Assembly (NCBI GenBank): GCA_028691175.1
Contig: JAQUZU010000089.1
Coordinates: 1-7,320 of the forward strand
Direction of reading: 5' to 3'
DNA: 7,320 nucleotides
From: Candidatus Kapaibacterium sp.
Lineage (GTDB): Bacteria > Bacteroidota > Ignavibacteria > Kapaibacteriales > UBA2268
In this document: piece after piece, positions 5,652 to 7,320 of the stretch
Position numbering within the stretch: the stretch's first letter is position 1
Layout: every line of letters starts with the position of its first letter
Notes under the pieces: model-generated
What the model saw: only the letters and a program-made list of their open reading frames with translations
Told to the model about the DNA's origin: nothing
The model's database searches: none
Made by a program: the position numbers and the translations under genes

Positions 5652-6814
5652 ATATATAGATTAATAAATTCAACTAAATTTTTTTCATCTGTCGCCCAAT
5701 TATATTTTGATTTATAAGCATTTAGGGCATTTTCTTTATATTTGATTTCTGATTTATTCTCTGCAGTAAATATTTTGGCTGTCGTTTCAATCGCTTTTCT
5801 GCAATTATTCGCACTCGAGCAATCATAAATCCATCCGGCATTTGTCTCGCGAATTATTCGCATTAGCGGCTTACATTCTGAAACTAAAACAGGTAATCCT
5901 GCAGCGAAATAATCAAAAATTTTGTTCTGTATCGTAAAATTGTTGAAGTCGGTCGCCTTGAACGGCAACACGCCAATATCGGCGTTTGCCAGAATTTTCG
6001 GCAATTGAGAGTTTTCATAAGATCCGAGCAATTTTACAGACTTTGGGGCTTTTGATTGCTCAATTACTGATTTATACAAATCGTAGCATTCGCCTTTCCC
6101 GGCAATTATCAGTTCAATATCTTCACGATTTTCTGCCGCTGCTAAGAACCCCTTTACAAACTCTAAAATGGATTTATCGCCGGACAAATATCCGTGATGA
6201 ACGAAGCGAAGTACATTTGATTTCGATTTTTCTGTTATACGCTGAAAATTTAATACAGGCGTATTTTGGACTACGCAAATTTTTTCTTTTACTCCGATTG
6301 ACCTAAGTCGTGGAATTTGCTCGTCGCATACCACGATTACACCATTTGCCTTGGGGATACAGTATTTTTCATAAAGATCCGGCAAACGTAACGTGCGAAA
6401 AAGTAACTGCTTCAGGAAAGTTTGTGAATTTCTGAATTCACGTAAAGCCGCGGGATAATTTTCAGCCATATCAACTATGACCGGAATTTTTTTCCGGTTC
6501 GCACAGTCAAGCGTTTCAGTCAGCAAATAAAACTCGCGGTTAATAATCAAATCAGGCTTTACTTCGTCAATTGTCTCTGAAATGATGCGTTTCCAGTTTG
6601 GATTAAACGGCAAATACACATACTTACGGTTGCTTTCCTGATAACCGGCTCGAATTATATGTAATTTCCCCCATTCCTCCCGCATTGATGTATTTTGGCA
6701 CCATCTACACAAAATCGTAACGTCATAGCCGAATTTCACCAAAGAATTGCAGATTTTCTCAATACGAACTTCAAACGGATAAGGTCCTTTCCATATATAT
6801 AATATTTTCCTCAT
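5648..6814 (-). CDS. Family 4 (GT-B fold) glycosyltransferase
   Basis: This 388-residue retaining glycosyltransferase probably adds a sugar to a lipid-linked glycan, LPS or exopolysaccharide precursor. The N-terminal Rossmann domain (about 1-180) starts MRKILYIWKGPYPFEVRIEKI and includes PDLIINRE (87-94) and PVIVDMAENYP. The C-terminal domain has RFVHHGYLSGDKSI (203-216), the family IIAGKGE (236-242) and LPKILANADIGVLPF (271-285). The donor-binding segment is NKIFDYFAAGLPVLVSE (297-313). The usual first Glu of the EX7E motif is not obvious; FNNFTIQNK stands there, as in some GT4 subgroups, so donor recognition may differ from the textbook form. The ATG at 6814 shares one base with the DedA-like stop (TAATG) and has no Shine-Dalgarno. 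With the following GT2 gene it forms a coupled pair. Specific donor and acceptor are unknown. Confidence 0.93.
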   Translation of the reverse strand: MRKILYIWKGPYPFEVRIEKICNSLVKFGYDVTILCRWCQNTSMREEWGKLHIIRAGYQESNRKYVYLPFNPNWKRIISETIDEVKPDLIINREFYLLTETLDCANRKKIPVIVDMAENYPAALREFRNSQTFLKQLLFRTLRLPDLYEKYCIPKANGVIVVCDEQIPRLRSIGVKEKICVVQNTPVLNFQRITEKSKSNVLRFVHHGYLSGDKSILEFVKGFLAAAENREDIELIIAGKGECYDLYKSVIEQSKAPKSVKLLGSYENSQLPKILANADIGVLPFKATDFNNFTIQNKIFDYFAAGLPVLVSECKPLMRIIRETNAGWIYDCSSANNCRKAIETTAKIFTAENKSEIKYKENALNAYKSKYNWATDEKNLVEFINLYI

Positions 6815-7320
6815 TATATAATATACTTGATTGCAACAAAACCGAGAACCAGAAGCACTACAAAAGCAATCGATAGTTTGTCAAAATACTTGTCAATATA
6901 CACTTTTACTTTGGGACCTACAAAATAAATCAAACCTGCAACAAGGAAAAAACGTGCAGATCTGCCAACCGCTGAAATCAAAATAAATGGCACAAACGGC
7001 ATTAAAGTCGCTCCGGCCGCAATTGTTGCAACTTTAAACGGAATAGGGGAGAATGCCGCACCCGCTAAAAACCACATACCGACTTCGCCCTGATAGGTTT
7101 CGACCACTTTTGCCCAAATTTCCTGCGCATTGTAGAACTCTACAATTTTTATTCCAAGTGTATCCATAAGGAAATATCCGATTGCATAACCAATACATGC
7201 CCCCGCAACAGAACCAACCGAACACCATAAGCCGGCTTGAAACGATTTCTTGGGCATTGAAACAGCAATCGCTATCAACAATATATCCGGTGGAATAGGG
7301 AAAAAGGACGATTCCACTAA
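6814..7320 (-). CDS. DedA/YqaA-like membrane protein (VTT domain), N-terminus beyond the window
   Basis: This polytopic inner-membrane protein belongs to the SNARE-associated/VTT (DedA) superfamily, most like the YqaA branch. Visible marks are ESSFFPIPPDILLIAIA near the left end of the protein, then GSVAGACIGYAIGYFL, the second re-entrant-like motif AAFSPIPFKVATIAAG, and a hydrophobic C-terminal segment ending VLGFVAIKYII. The reading frame stays open to the edge: codon 7318-7320 is TTA (Leu) and the GTG at 7315-7317 reads as Val in LVESSFFPIPPD. The apparent GTG start is therefore almost certainly internal, and roughly 15-30 N-terminal residues including the first helix lie outside. Some DedA proteins recycle undecaprenyl phosphate across the membrane. 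Whether this branch does so is not known to me, but two glycosyltransferase genes follow it with overlapping codons. Confidence 0.88.
   Translation of the reverse strand, partial: LVESSFFPIPPDILLIAIAVSMPKKSFQAGLWCSVGSVAGACIGYAIGYFLMDTLGIKIVEFYNAQEIWAKVVETYQGEVGMWFLAGAAFSPIPFKVATIAAGATLMPFVPFILISAVGRSARFFLVAGLIYFVGPKVKVYIDKYFDKLSIAFVVLLVLGFVAIKYII

Noticed and set aside
6790..6830. Run of TA-rich repeats (ATATATATAATATT...ATTATATAATATA) at the DedA-like/GT4 junction
   Set aside because: It is explained by A+T-rich codons for the end of one protein and the start of the next; no ordered repeat unit or symmetric site stands out.

Overview
The window reads as ordinary chromosome of a Gram-negative, LPS-making bacterium with low G+C (about 40% by eye). 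It is probably a member of the Bacteroidota-Chlorobiota (FCB) group. Three things point there: a near-perfect TTTG-N20-TAnnTTTG promoter of the Bacteroidota type ahead of the dtxR-like gene, very uneven use of Shine-Dalgarno sequences, and an LptC that looks like a lipoprotein. The genus cannot be named from this sequence alone. I see no mobile element, CRISPR array, tRNA or rRNA. No stretch over 300 bases lacks a gene; the longest gap is 144 bp (3013-3156).

Layout on the minus strand, in order of transcription (right to left). Block A is a DedA/YqaA-type membrane protein cut by the right edge (6814-7320), a GT4 glycosyltransferase (5648-6814) and a GT2 glycosyltransferase (4791-5651). They are joined by a 1-nt TAATG and a 4-nt ATGA overlap and look like a surface-glycan operon. 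Block B is purB (3413-4711), with its own upstream gap and an intrinsic terminator at 3363-3391. Block C is kdsA (2230-3012), lptC (1694-2230) and tpiA (945-1697), again joined by TAATG and ATGA overlaps. It combines Kdo-8-phosphate synthesis, LPS transport and a glycolytic enzyme. Block D is a DtxR-family metal-dependent repressor (197-868) followed after 31 nt by the start of a small lipoprotein gene (1-165), which runs off the left edge.

The only plus-strand gene is a 67-residue, very acidic protein of unknown function (3157-3360). It is divergent from kdsA and convergent with purB, and has the best ribosome binding site in the window.

The common theme is envelope biogenesis: Kdo synthesis and LPS transport in block C, and two sugar transferases with a DedA-like membrane protein in block A. 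Purine synthesis, glycolysis and metal regulation lie among these. I did not find a clear new system. The points most worth following are the acidic orphan protein, the palindrome inside the dtxR promoter, the mixed metal-site residues of that regulator with its lipoprotein partner, the lipoprotein-type LptC, and the pairing of a DedA-like protein with glycosyltransferases.
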